Positions 16,775 to 26,400 of a stretch of DNA of 49,529 nucleotides are shown here, in pieces. The position numbers and the translations under genes are program-made. The notes below the pieces were generated by a model. It made no database searches, was not told where the DNA came from, and saw only the letters and a list, made by a program, of their open reading frames with translations. The first letter of the stretch is position 1; the number at the start of each line of letters is the position of its first letter. Source of the DNA: JANNWF01 sp052390415. Lineage in GTDB: Bacteria > Pseudomonadota > Gammaproteobacteria > Xanthomonadales > Xanthomonadaceae. Location of the stretch: assembly GCA_052390415.1 (NCBI GenBank), contig JBQTGY010000003.1, forward strand, positions 1-49,529, read 5' to 3'.

Positions 16775-17896
16775 ATGGCCCGCATTCCCGCGTCCGGACA
16801 GCCTGTTGCAGCAATCGAAGTGCAGCGGCCGCCTGCTGAAATTGTGCATGCGGCCGAAATCAGTGCCCTCGCCCGCGAGGATCGCGATCCCAAACCGCCG
16901 GGCTGGCGGCTGAGCATGCGCGCCGTGCGGCGCTTCATTGCCGGTGATCCGTCGAACAAGATGCCAGCCAAGTTGATGCTGCCGATGGCGCTGGTGGATC
17001 GCTGCATGGTCACGTTGGCCAGTGGTCGCGGGCTGCTGCTGGTGGGCGAGCCGGGTACAGCGAAGTCACTGCTCAGCGAATTGCTGGCGGCGGCGATTTC
17101 CGGCAGCAGCGTGCTGACCGTGCAAGGTGGTGCCTCGACCACCGAGGACCAGATCCGCTACGGCTGGAATTACGCGCTGCTGTTGAATGAAGGCCCCAGC
17201 CCACGGGCGCTGGTGCCGGGGCCGATCCTGACCGCGATGCGCGAAGGCCGGATTGCCCGCTTCGAGGAAATCACCCGCTGCCCGGCGGAAGTGCAGGACA
17301 GCCTGCTGTCGATCCTTTCCGAGCGCGTGCTGATGGTGCCGGAGCTGGATGGGCCGAACGGGGCGATCTACGCCGCTCCCGGCTTCAATCTGATCGCGAC
17401 AGCAAATACCCGCGACCGTGGTGTCAACGAGATGAGCGCCGCATTGAAGCGTCGTTTCGCGTTCGAGACGGTGTTTCCGATTGCCAGCCTCGACGACGAA
17501 CTGGCGCTGGTCAAGCGCGAAGCTTCGCGTTTGTTGCAACAATCCGGCGTCGCGCTGAGCCCACCCGACGACGTGCTGGAAGTGCTGGTGTCGAGCTTTC
17601 GTGAGCTGCGCCAGGGGCTGGATTCGGAAGGCGGCGGCATGGAGCGACTGTCGACCGTGTTGTCGACCGCGGAAGCCGTCAGCGTGGCGCACTCGATTGG
17701 TCTGCGCGGGTTCTATCTGCGCGGCGATGCTGCCGATCCAGGTGACATTGTCGAGGCTTTGCTCGGGACTGCGGTGAAAGACAATGCCGACGACCTGAAG
17801 AAGCTGCGGCGTTACCTCGATCAGCGCGTCGGCAAACGCAGCGGCGCCGCCTGGCGCGCGTTCTACGAAGCAAGGCACCGCCTGCCCTCCGCGTGA
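16775..17896 (+). CDS. yehL: MoxR-family AAA+ ATPase (YehL-like)
   Basis: The 373-residue AAA+ protein has Walker A GEPGTAKS at 91-98, a Walker B-like RIARFEEI at 160-167, sensor 1 in ATANTRDRG near 209-216 and the arginine finger region KRRF at 225-228, followed by a helical lid. MoxR ATPases work with VWA proteins as chaperones that remodel or insert cofactors into partner complexes. The chosen ATG lies after AGGGA, whereas an upstream in-frame start would add a Pro/Arg-rich leader. It is the first gene of a tightly overlapping five-gene operon. The set corresponds to E. coli yehL-yehM-yehP-yehQ plus yehI. Confidence 0.93.
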   Translation: MARIPASGQPVAAIEVQRPPAEIVHAAEISALAREDRDPKPPGWRLSMRAVRRFIAGDPSNKMPAKLMLPMALVDRCMVTLASGRGLLLVGEPGTAKSLLSELLAAAISGSSVLTVQGGASTTEDQIRYGWNYALLLNEGPSPRALVPGPILTAMREGRIARFEEITRCPAEVQDSLLSILSERVLMVPELDGPNGAIYAAPGFNLIATANTRDRGVNEMSAALKRRFAFETVFPIASLDDELALVKREASRLLQQSGVALSPPDDVLEVLVSSFRELRQGLDSEGGGMERLSTVLSTAEAVSVAHSIGLRGFYLRGDAADPGDIVEALLGTAVKDNADDLKKLRRYLDQRVGKRSGAAWRAFYEARHRLPSA

Positions 17897-20184
17897 GCGA
17901 CGCGCTGGAAGTCATCGGCGTTCGCCACCACAGCCCGGCCTGTGCGCGGCTGGTCGAAGCGCGGCTGCGCGCCTGGCGACCGCAGCATGTGCTGATCGAG
18001 GGCCCCAGCGATTTCAACGAGCGCATGGGCGAGCTGCAAAGCGCCGAGCATCTCGCCCCGATCGCGATCTTCAGCTACTACGCCGAAGCGGGTCACACCC
18101 GCCACTGTTTCGCGCCGTTCTCCGACTACGCGCCGGAATGGATCGCGCTGCAGACCGCGCGTGATATCGGCGCGCAGGTGCGTTTCATCGACCTGCCCTA
18201 TTGGCACGAAGGGTCACGCGGGCGCGCCGCGCTGGTCGCCGATGCCGTTGCCGATCGGCGGCAACGGCGACGCGAACGTGCGCTGGCGGAACGTCTGGGT
18301 CTGGATGACGGCGATGCGCTTTGGGACCACCTGTTCGAGCAGTCGCTGCCGCAGCCGGAACTGGCGCAACGGCTGGCCGGCTATTTCGACGAACTGCGCC
18401 GCGATGAGCCAGGTGATGCCAGTGATTGCGCCCGCGAGGCGTACATGGCGCGCTGGATCGCGCGTACGCTCGGGTCTGGCGAACGTGTGCTGGTGGTTTG
18501 CGGCGGCTGGCATCGCGCGGCACTGCTGCAACGGGTGAATGACAACGTCAATGGCGATGACGCGCTCGAACTCGCCGTACCAGACACCATCGAGCGTCAC
18601 GGAAGTTTCCTGGTGCCCTACAGCGACCGTCGCCTCGAAGCCCTGGGCGGCTACGGCGCAGGTGTGCAATCGCCGGCCTGGTATCGCTGGTTGTACCGAG
18701 ATGGCGCGGATGCCGCCGCCGAACAGGCAATGCGCGCCATCGTCGAACGCCTGCGCGAGCGCAAGCAGGTGATTTCCACTGCCAGCCTGATTGCAGCAAC
18801 AACGCGCACCCAGCTGCTGGCGCGCTTGCGTGGACATGCGCAACCCATGCGCATTGACGTGCTCGACGGCGTGCTCGATGCCATCTGCAGCGACGCACTG
18901 TCTGCACCACCACCGTGGCAGGCGCGCGAGACGCTGTCGATGCGCGACGATCCGATGTTGCGCGAAACCTTGCTTGCGCTGACCGGCGATACCGTCGGCC
19001 GACTTGCCCCGGGCACACCGTTGCCACCGCTGGTGTTCGATGTCGAGGCCACGCAGGAGAAGCTGGCGCTGACGGGTGCGCAGAATCTGCAGCTTGATCG
19101 TCATCGTGAGGATCATCGGCAACGTGCCCAAGCGCTATGGCGACTGCAGATCCTGCGAATTCCGGGATTCCAGTCTCTCGGCAGCAGCGCGCCGCGAGCG
19201 GCTCGCCAACTGGCCGCCGACCAGCATCCGTTGGAGGACTGGCGACTGACGCCGAACGACGAACGCCATGTCGCGCTGATCGAAGCCGGCGCCTATGGCC
19301 CTACCCTGCAAGCCGCCGCGTTGCGCCGTCTGGAAGAACAGCTCGGCGAGGCAATCGATGTCGATGCACTCGCCAGCCTGTACGCCGCGGCGCTGCGTGC
19401 TGGTTATGCCGGGTTGGGCGCGAGCCTGCTGTCGAACCTGCATGCCGCGATCGCTGGCTGCCATCAACACGGTGCCTTGGCGCGAGCCGGGCTGCGTCTG
19501 CTCACCCTGGCAGCGAGTCGGCTCGGTCCGGACGATCCGCGCGAATTGGTCGCGCCCGCGCTGGATGCGATCCTGCTGCGTTTGCTGTGGTTGCTTGAGG
19601 GGCTGTGTGCGCCCAATCAGCCGGCGCACGCCGATGACGTCGAAGCGTTGCGGCTGGTTGACCGTTTGCTCACCGCCGAATTGCCGCTGTCGGTGCACAT
19701 CGATGTGATCAACGAAACGCTGGCGCGACTGGCGGGTAACGCCCATTTGCCTCCAGCGGCGCGTGGCGCTTGCTTCGGCGTGTTGTGGCGACAGCCGCAA
19801 AACGCGGCCAGCGAAGGCAGGCTGCTGCAGACCTTACGGGGGTTTGCTTCCGGCGAGCCGCTGGGCGATTTCCTCTACGGCCTGTTCGCGCTGGCTCGCA
19901 GCGAGTCCGGGCGCTCGCCGGAACTGCTCGGTGTACTGGACGAAGCAATCGCGGCGATGAGCGAGCACGAGTTTCTGCTTGCCGCGCCCTCGCTGCGGCA
20001 AGCCTTCCACTTTTTCCCGCCGCGCGAACGCGCGGAGATCGGCTTGCAGCTTGCACGTCGCCTCGGACAGGAAAACCGCATCGATGGTGATTGGCTGCAA
20101 CTGCCCTGCTCGATCGCTGACCTTGAGCGCGGCGCACGATTGACGCAGGCCGTCAGTCACCTGCAGCAGAGGTTCGGGTTGTGA
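17893..20184 (+). CDS. yehM: DUF5682 family protein (YehM-like)
   Basis: The GTG start overlaps the ATPase stop by 4 nt (GTGA). The 763-residue length is close to E. coli YehM. The N-terminal 210 residues carry the most motif-like sequence: GVRHHSPAC (9-17), HVLIEGPSDF (32-41), FIDLPYWHE (98-106) and VVCGGWHRAAL (201-211). The conserved His and Glu residues suggest a catalytic or metal-binding pocket. The long C-terminal half is helical, leucine-rich and repeat-like, suggesting a scaffold. The biochemical role is unknown. Its fixed position between the ATPase and the VWA gene makes it a likely substrate or adaptor of that pair. Confidence 0.88.
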   Translation: MSDALEVIGVRHHSPACARLVEARLRAWRPQHVLIEGPSDFNERMGELQSAEHLAPIAIFSYYAEAGHTRHCFAPFSDYAPEWIALQTARDIGAQVRFIDLPYWHEGSRGRAALVADAVADRRQRRRERALAERLGLDDGDALWDHLFEQSLPQPELAQRLAGYFDELRRDEPGDASDCAREAYMARWIARTLGSGERVLVVCGGWHRAALLQRVNDNVNGDDALELAVPDTIERHGSFLVPYSDRRLEALGGYGAGVQSPAWYRWLYRDGADAAAEQAMRAIVERLRERKQVISTASLIAATTRTQLLARLRGHAQPMRIDVLDGVLDAICSDALSAPPPWQARETLSMRDDPMLRETLLALTGDTVGRLAPGTPLPPLVFDVEATQEKLALTGAQNLQLDRHREDHRQRAQALWRLQILRIPGFQSLGSSAPRAARQLAADQHPLEDWRLTPNDERHVALIEAGAYGPTLQAAALRRLEEQLGEAIDVDALASLYAAALRAGYAGLGASLLSNLHAAIAGCHQHGALARAGLRLLTLAASRLGPDDPRELVAPALDAILLRLLWLLEGLCAPNQPAHADDVEALRLVDRLLTAELPLSVHIDVINETLARLAGNAHLPPAARGACFGVLWRQPQNAASEGRLLQTLRGFASGEPLGDFLYGLFALARSESGRSPELLGVLDEAIAAMSEHEFLLAAPSLRQAFHFFPPRERAEIGLQLARRLGQENRIDGDWLQLPCSIADLERGARLTQAVSHLQQRFGL

Positions 20185-21359
20185 CGACGCTGGCCTTGGG
20201 TCAACTCGAACGTTGGCGACTGCTGCTCGGCGAAGCCGCCGAAAGTGCGCTCGGCGGCGGTGCAGGTGGAGCGGGAGCCAGTTCCTTGCTGGGTGACTCT
20301 GCGCAGGCGATGGATCGCGCGCTTGACTGGTTGTACGGCCGTGACGGCGAACAGGACGGACGCGAAGTGATGAGTCGCGAGCGCTCCGCGGGTAGCGGCC
20401 CGAGCGCGCTGACCGTGCCCGAGTGGATCAACCAGGTCCATCAGTTGTTCCCGAAAGAGACCATCGAGCGCCTGGAGCGCGACGCGGTCGAGCAGTACCA
20501 GATCACCGAGTTGATCACCCGGCCGGAGGTGCTGCAGCGGGTGAAGCCGAGCCAGGCGATGTTGGAAGCCGTGCTGCGCACCAAACATCTGATGAACCCG
20601 GAGGTGCTGGCGATGGCGCGCGAGTTGGTCGCCGCCGTGGTCCGCGAGCTGATCGAAGCGTTGGCGGTCGAACTGCAGCAGGCCTTCAGTGGCGTGCGCA
20701 ATCGACGCCAGCACACTCGCTTCGCCAATGCGCGCAACTTCGATGCGGCGGCGACGCTGCGCGCCAACCTCAGACATTACGATCCCGAGAACCAGCGGCT
20801 GGTGATCGAACGCGCGCTGTTCAACAGCCGCACCTCGCGGCATCTGGAGCGCTGGCAGATCATCCTGGTCGTCGACCAGAGCGGCAGCATGTTGCCCAGC
20901 GTGATCCATTCGGCGGTGACCGCCGCCTGCCTGAGCGGCCTGCCCGGCATCGACACGCATCTGCTCGCCTTCGACACCGAGGTCGTCAATCTCACCGATC
21001 AGCGCAGCGACCCGGTCGAACTGCTGATGAAGGTGCAACTGGGCGGCGGCACCGACATCCAGAAGGCCATGCGGTTTGCGGCAGAACTGATCGACGCGCC
21101 ACGCCGGGCCATCGTCGTGCTGGTCAGCGACTTCTACGAAGGCGCACCGCCGCATCTGCTGGTGCGCATCGTCCGCGAGCTGTGCGCGCAGGGCAGCCGT
21201 GTGTTGGGCCTCGCTGCGCTGGATCAGGACGCGGTGCCGAATTACGACCGCGATATGGCACGCAAGCTGGTGGACGTGGGCGCCGAAGTGGGTGCGATGA
21301 CACCCGGCCAGCTGGCGAAGTGGCTGGCAGAGAAGCTCAAGCTCGGACAGACGCGCTGA
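20181..21359 (+). CDS. yehP: VWA-domain protein (YehP-like), MoxR partner
   Basis: Translation starts at a GTG overlapping the previous stop by 4 nt. The 392-residue protein has a helical N-terminal part (1-220) and a C-terminal von Willebrand A domain. The MIDAS residues are intact: DQSGS at 232-236, T291 in GGGTDI, and D317 in VSDFYEG. The domain should bind Mg2+ and a partner protein. VWA proteins coded beside MoxR ATPases usually act as the adaptor that hands a client to the ATPase. Length agrees with YehP (about 380 residues). Confidence 0.93.
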   Translation: MTTLALGQLERWRLLLGEAAESALGGGAGGAGASSLLGDSAQAMDRALDWLYGRDGEQDGREVMSRERSAGSGPSALTVPEWINQVHQLFPKETIERLERDAVEQYQITELITRPEVLQRVKPSQAMLEAVLRTKHLMNPEVLAMARELVAAVVRELIEALAVELQQAFSGVRNRRQHTRFANARNFDAAATLRANLRHYDPENQRLVIERALFNSRTSRHLERWQIILVVDQSGSMLPSVIHSAVTAACLSGLPGIDTHLLAFDTEVVNLTDQRSDPVELLMKVQLGGGTDIQKAMRFAAELIDAPRRAIVVLVSDFYEGAPPHLLVRIVRELCAQGSRVLGLAALDQDAVPNYDRDMARKLVDVGAEVGAMTPGQLAKWLAEKLKLGQTR

Positions 21360-23431
21360 TGCAGGGCTCACGCGCCGACTTGTTGAAGCTGACCCCCGAA
21401 GCATTGGCACAGCTCGCCAATCTGGGTCTGGTCAAACGCGCGCAGCGGGAACTGGCGGCCGGTTATGTGCCGATCCTGGAGCTGCTGTCGGACGGCACCT
21501 TGGTGGCCGTGTTTCCCGATCAGGTTCGCAGCGAATTCGGTGCAGGCGCGGGCTTGAAGGACGCGCGCTGCAGCTGTGGTGCCGCGCTGTGCCGGCATCG
21601 CATCGCCGCGGTGCTGCATTACACGGAATCCATTGAGCGAGCGCCGGCGGATGAAGTGTTTGCAGCAGCCGATTTTGGCTCGCTCGACGAGTCGCTGATT
21701 CGTGCGTTTACCGCCACATCGCTGTGGCCGCTGGTGGATCGTGAGCTGCGCAAGGGCGTCCGCATCGAAGTGGAGCGCACGCAGAGCGGTGATCGCCGCA
21801 GCGAGGTGTTCACCGCCCGGCTGCCGCAGGCGACGGCTCGTTATTACGCCGGCGCCGACCTTGCTTTTGCCCACTGCGACTGTGTGGCCCAGCAGCGTTG
21901 CGAGCACATCGCATTGGGCGCATTGGCGCTGGCGAAAGCCGGCCCTCTGGCCGAAGCGCGATTGGCCGTCGAGCTGGGCGATCCACACGACCGCGCCGCG
22001 CTGCCTGCCGCTTTTTCGCCGACACCATTCCTGCAGCTGATCGAAAGCCTGCTGCACGAAGGTCTCGCGCATGGTGCAGCACAAAGCCCGGTGGTTGCCG
22101 ACACGCTGAGCCGTGCCTTGCGGGCCAGCAGCGAACTCGGCGCGACCTGGCTCTCCTTATGCCTGCAGGCGATCGAACAATGGCTGGCGTTGTACCAGCA
22201 TCGCAGTGCACGTTTTGCCTACGCCGATGGACTGCAACTGCTGCGCGAACTGAGCCTGCGTCTGGCGGTCGCCGCGGCGGGTGCCGAGTTGCCTGCACGC
22301 GGCTTGCTGGGGTTGGGTGAGGCCATGGAAACGCCGCTTGATCGTTTGAGCCTGATGTCGCTCGGCATCCGCGTGCATGCGGACGGCCGTGAGCGGCGCG
22401 CGACGCTGGCGGTGATCGACTGCGACACACAGACGCTACTTTGTCTGCACAAGCAGTGGCAGCGCGCTGCGGACGATCCGTCCAGCGAACTGGCGAAGCT
22501 CGACCAGCAGCGTGTCGCCGGCACGCTGCGGCTGTCGCGGCTCGCGCTCGGCAGTCTGGTCACCACCACCGCCAAACGTCGCGCCAATCTTGAGCTGAAG
22601 CTGGGCCAGAGCTTCGCCGGCAAAGCCTCGATCAGCGCGCACAACGGCGACTGGTCGGCGCTGCGTGCACCGTTGCTGATCGAGGATCAAGCCGCCTGGT
22701 TGCGCCAGCAGGCGCATGCCTTGCCGCGCGAACTGCAACCACGCAGCGCGCTGCCCGGCTTTCACGTGTTGCGGGTGGCCAAGGTGCTGCGCATCGGTTT
22801 TGATCCGGCGCGACAGTGTTTGCATGCTTCGCTCCTCGATCCGAGTGGCGCGCCATGGTGGCTAAGACGCGACTATTCCGCAGTCGCGCCCGGCGCATTA
22901 GATGCGATTGCGGGTGTACTCAAGCAGGCCCAGGCGAGCGACGCGTCGATACAGATCGCCGGGCCAGTGCGCCGTTGCAGTGAAGGCCTGGTCATCGAAC
23001 CTTGGGCATTGAGCGCGGGACGCTTGGTGGTGCCCGATCTTTTTGGCCCCGATGGCAGTGTCTCGGCCCTGCTGCTGGCCGATGCACCCGCTGCGGTCGA
23101 CGATCCGCTGGCACAGTGGTTATCTGCGGTCGACGACAGCCAGTGCGAACTGCTGCGTGATGGCCTGGGACGCTGCACCTCGACCCCGCGACGATTGAAT
23201 GTGCTGGCAAGGCGGGCGCGCGAGCTTGGTCTGGGAGCGGCCGAGCCGCTGTTGGCCGAGCTGTCCACGCAACTTCACCACTACGCGGGGCGCAATGCCG
23301 ACGGTGCGATGGCGGCGTTTCGCGCGCTGATGCACTGGACCGCCCTGGCCGGCCACGCGGCCGCTGCCATCGATTTCGAACACACCCTGATCGAACACAC
23401 TCTGGAGGAATCCGCTGATGCAACGCTTTGA
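21359..23431 (+). CDS. yehQ: Double SWIM zinc-finger protein (YehQ-like)
   Basis: The ATG shares its A with the previous TGA stop, so translation is coupled. The 690-residue protein has two SWIM-type zinc fingers: C71-x-C73-x4-C78-x-H80 and C173-x-C175-x5-C181-x-H183. SWIM domains bind DNA or proteins and occur in SWI2/SNF2 and MuDR-like proteins. The remaining 500 residues are mostly helical and leucine/alanine-rich with no domain I recognise. The open frame extends far upstream through the VWA gene, but that part is a shadow. It overlaps the next gene by 14 nt. Confidence 0.92.
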   Translation: MQGSRADLLKLTPEALAQLANLGLVKRAQRELAAGYVPILELLSDGTLVAVFPDQVRSEFGAGAGLKDARCSCGAALCRHRIAAVLHYTESIERAPADEVFAAADFGSLDESLIRAFTATSLWPLVDRELRKGVRIEVERTQSGDRRSEVFTARLPQATARYYAGADLAFAHCDCVAQQRCEHIALGALALAKAGPLAEARLAVELGDPHDRAALPAAFSPTPFLQLIESLLHEGLAHGAAQSPVVADTLSRALRASSELGATWLSLCLQAIEQWLALYQHRSARFAYADGLQLLRELSLRLAVAAAGAELPARGLLGLGEAMETPLDRLSLMSLGIRVHADGRERRATLAVIDCDTQTLLCLHKQWQRAADDPSSELAKLDQQRVAGTLRLSRLALGSLVTTTAKRRANLELKLGQSFAGKASISAHNGDWSALRAPLLIEDQAAWLRQQAHALPRELQPRSALPGFHVLRVAKVLRIGFDPARQCLHASLLDPSGAPWWLRRDYSAVAPGALDAIAGVLKQAQASDASIQIAGPVRRCSEGLVIEPWALSAGRLVVPDLFGPDGSVSALLLADAPAAVDDPLAQWLSAVDDSQCELLRDGLGRCTSTPRRLNVLARRARELGLGAAEPLLAELSTQLHHYAGRNADGAMAAFRALMHWTALAGHAAAAIDFEHTLIEHTLEESADATL

Positions 23432-26400
23432 GCTGATCGAAGGCACATCATCGAAGTTTTGGGAGGTCAGCCGCGACGGCAGCACCTACAGCGTGCGCTA
23501 CGGTCGCATCGGTACCAACGGCCAGACACTGAGCAAGACGGCCGTGAGCGACGCCAAGGCGCAGGCCGAAGTCGACAAGCTGATCAAGGAGAAGACCGGC
23601 AAGGGTTACAGCGAGGTCGCGAGCGCCGCTGGCAGCATCCCCGCGGTGCTCGCCAGCACCTCGTCAAAGCCTTCGACGCCGTCGGTTGCAAAGTCCGCTG
23701 GAAAATCGGTAGTCGCGCCAACGGCGGCTGCGGATATCTCCAATGCGAGCGATGCGCCAGCCAGTATGGTTGCACCCTCTCGACCTGCACCGAGCAAACC
23801 TTCAGCGGAGGTCGGCGACCTGCGGCAGCCGAGCGGCGAGTTCCAGTTCAGCAGCGCCTGGCGCAAGGCACTGCCTTCACAACGCGGCTTTCCGGCGCAT
23901 GGGGCACCGCCCGCCCTGCCCGCGCTGTGGCTAAGTCTCGCGGGTTTCGTAAATCAAGAGGATCGGCAATCGCACTGGGCCATCAAGGGTGCCGGGCTCG
24001 CTGCTGTGCTCAAGCAGAATCCGCTCGACCACCTGTTCAGCGAAACCAGTCTGACCGAAGCCGATCCGCAACGCTGGCTGGTCGCGCTGCAGCTCGGCTG
24101 CGTGGTCCAGAACGAGAATTACGACAATGCGCAGTGTCTGCTGATCCAGCTCGCGGTCCAACTCCACGGCGTGGCATTCGCGACCGAGTGTTATCTGGCC
24201 GCGATGACGCAGATGCCGTCCGGATCGCACGTCAACTGGTACTACAACGGGCGACTCAGCATCGATGCACTGAATGCCGCGCTGGCAAGCTGTTCGGAAA
24301 GCGACTACGCGCAGGCCACAGCCATCGCGCGCGCCAAGGTTCCGTCCGCCGCCATCGATCGCTTCCTGCGCGGTGCCGTGTTCAACAGCGAGGCAACACT
24401 GGTCGCCGAGGCTCTGGAGGTTGCCGACTTCAACAATGGCTATGCGCGGATATCAGCTTCCGGACTCGCCGGGGTCAGCCTCACCCTCACGCAAGCGCAG
24501 GCACTGGTGGAAGCGCCCGCTTCGCGCGGAAATCCGACTTCGACCATCCTGGCCTTGAACCTGGTCCGCGCGCATGCTGCCGCGGCGCTGCCGCTGGTTG
24601 CGCGCCTGTACGATCTCGTCGACGACTCGCAGCTGCGCCAGCGTCTGGCCGAGATCCTGCGAGGATTCGACAGCAATGAGGCCTTCGTTGAGTTGCTGGG
24701 TCGCATCGAGCACAAGGAAGCACGTGCGCAAATCGATGACTTCGCCCGCGCCTATCCGTTCGCGGCGATGCGCGCAGCGCTCACCTTCATCGCGCGTAGC
24801 CGCAGTAAATCCGCCGAAGCCTGGTTGTCACGCATGTTGGCCGCCTACCCGGCGCTGCTTGCTCTGCTGCGCGACGACACAGTTGGAGCGGCATCCGATG
24901 TACTGGATCGTCTGTGCAGCAAGCTGATCGATCTCGACGAAGCGCCGCTCGATGCCTTGCCGACGGTGCTGAGCGATCCGCCTTGGCTCAAACCGCAGCC
25001 GAAACGGGTGCGGCCAACGTTGCCGGACGTGGCCATGCCGGCTGCACGTTTGCAATGGCCGGATGGACTTCGTGAGGACTGGTCTCGGCGTTTGCCCGCC
25101 AACGACTCCGCCGACCCGGACTCCAACAAACAGAAGGGGCGCATGGGCGAAGCGCTGGAGCAACTATCGATACCACGAGACTTGTGGCCAGCCTTGCTGT
25201 CCGGCGAAATTGCCGATCTCTCGCCGCACCTCGCGGCGATCGAATCCCATCGCGGCAGCCGCCCGGCCTATCACCGTTACCGCTACCTGCGTTCGTTGAC
25301 GTCGCTCGCGCCTCGTTTCCGCTTGTTGCTGTGGAACTCGCTGAGCGGTTGGGATGGTTACACCTGGGAGGGCTCACCGACCGCGGGTTCGCTGATTGCG
25401 CACTACGAGCTTGCTGCCTTGCCGGGTTTGCTGAATTTCCTCGAAAGCCGTCTTGAGCATGGACTGATCGCTGCGCTGCCAGTGGCAGCTCCGGAAGTCG
25501 CGGCCTTCGCGGCGAAAGGTCTGCTCGGAAAAAAATCGCGTCCTCACGCTGCAGCCTGGCTGCGCGCGCATGCCGAATTGGCCAGCACGGCGCTGCTGGT
25601 GCAGTGTGCGAGCGGTGCAAAGCAGGTCATTGCCAATGCCGAGGCAGCGCTGCGCTGGCTCGCCGCCAACGTCGAGCCGGCCCGCTTGATCGAAGGTGCC
25701 CGCCATTTCGGCGCAGCGGGCGAAGCCCTGCTGGAAGCGATCACCGCTGTCGACCCTCTGTCGCTGCTGCCGCAGAAGCCACGCCCGCTGGCGAACTTTT
25801 TCCTGCCCGGTGGTTTCGCACGGCCGCGCCTCACTGACGGTCGCGCCTTGCCGGCCGAAGTGCTGCCCGCACTCGGCACCATGCTGCAGGTGTCACTGCT
25901 GGACGAAGCCTACACGGGGCTCGATCAGGTCAAGTCCGCCTGCAACGCTGCATCGCTGGACGAATTCGCCTGGGATCTGTTCCAGGCCTGGTATCAGAAC
26001 GGCGCACCGAGCAAGGAATCATGGGGCTTCACTGCGATGGGTCTGATCGGTGGCGATGGCTGCGTGCGCCAACTGACGCCCCTGATCCGCGAGTGGCCTG
26101 GCGAATCGCAGCATGCGCGGGCCGTGCTGGGGCTCGACATCCTCGCGGCAATCGGCAGCGACCTGGCCTTGATGAATCTCAATGGCATCGCCCAGAAGGC
26201 CAAGTTCAAGGGCCTGCAGGATCGTGCGCGAGACCGGATTCAGGCGATTGCCGAGGCACGCGACCTCAGCACCGAGGAGCTGGCTGATCGATTGGTGCCC
26301 GACCTCGATCTGGACGCCAACGGCACGCTACTGCTCGACTTCGGCCACCGCCGCTTCACCGTCGGTTTCGACGAACAGTTGCGGCCCTTTGTGCTCGATG

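Noticed and set aside
16775..17896. Possible magnesium chelatase or gas-vesicle GvpN identity for the MoxR ATPase
   Set aside because: No chelatase subunits or gas-vesicle genes are nearby, and the neighbours match the yehLMPQ set.
20423..21358. A very long open frame upstream of the SWIM gene, giving a 1002-residue reading
   Set aside because: The first 312 codons run through the VWA gene in another frame and are Arg/Ala/Gly-rich noise; the ATG overlapping the VWA stop at 21359 begins the real protein.
20157..21410. 417-codon minus-strand frame across the VWA gene
   Set aside because: Antisense to a gene with an intact MIDAS site; His/Gln-rich noise.
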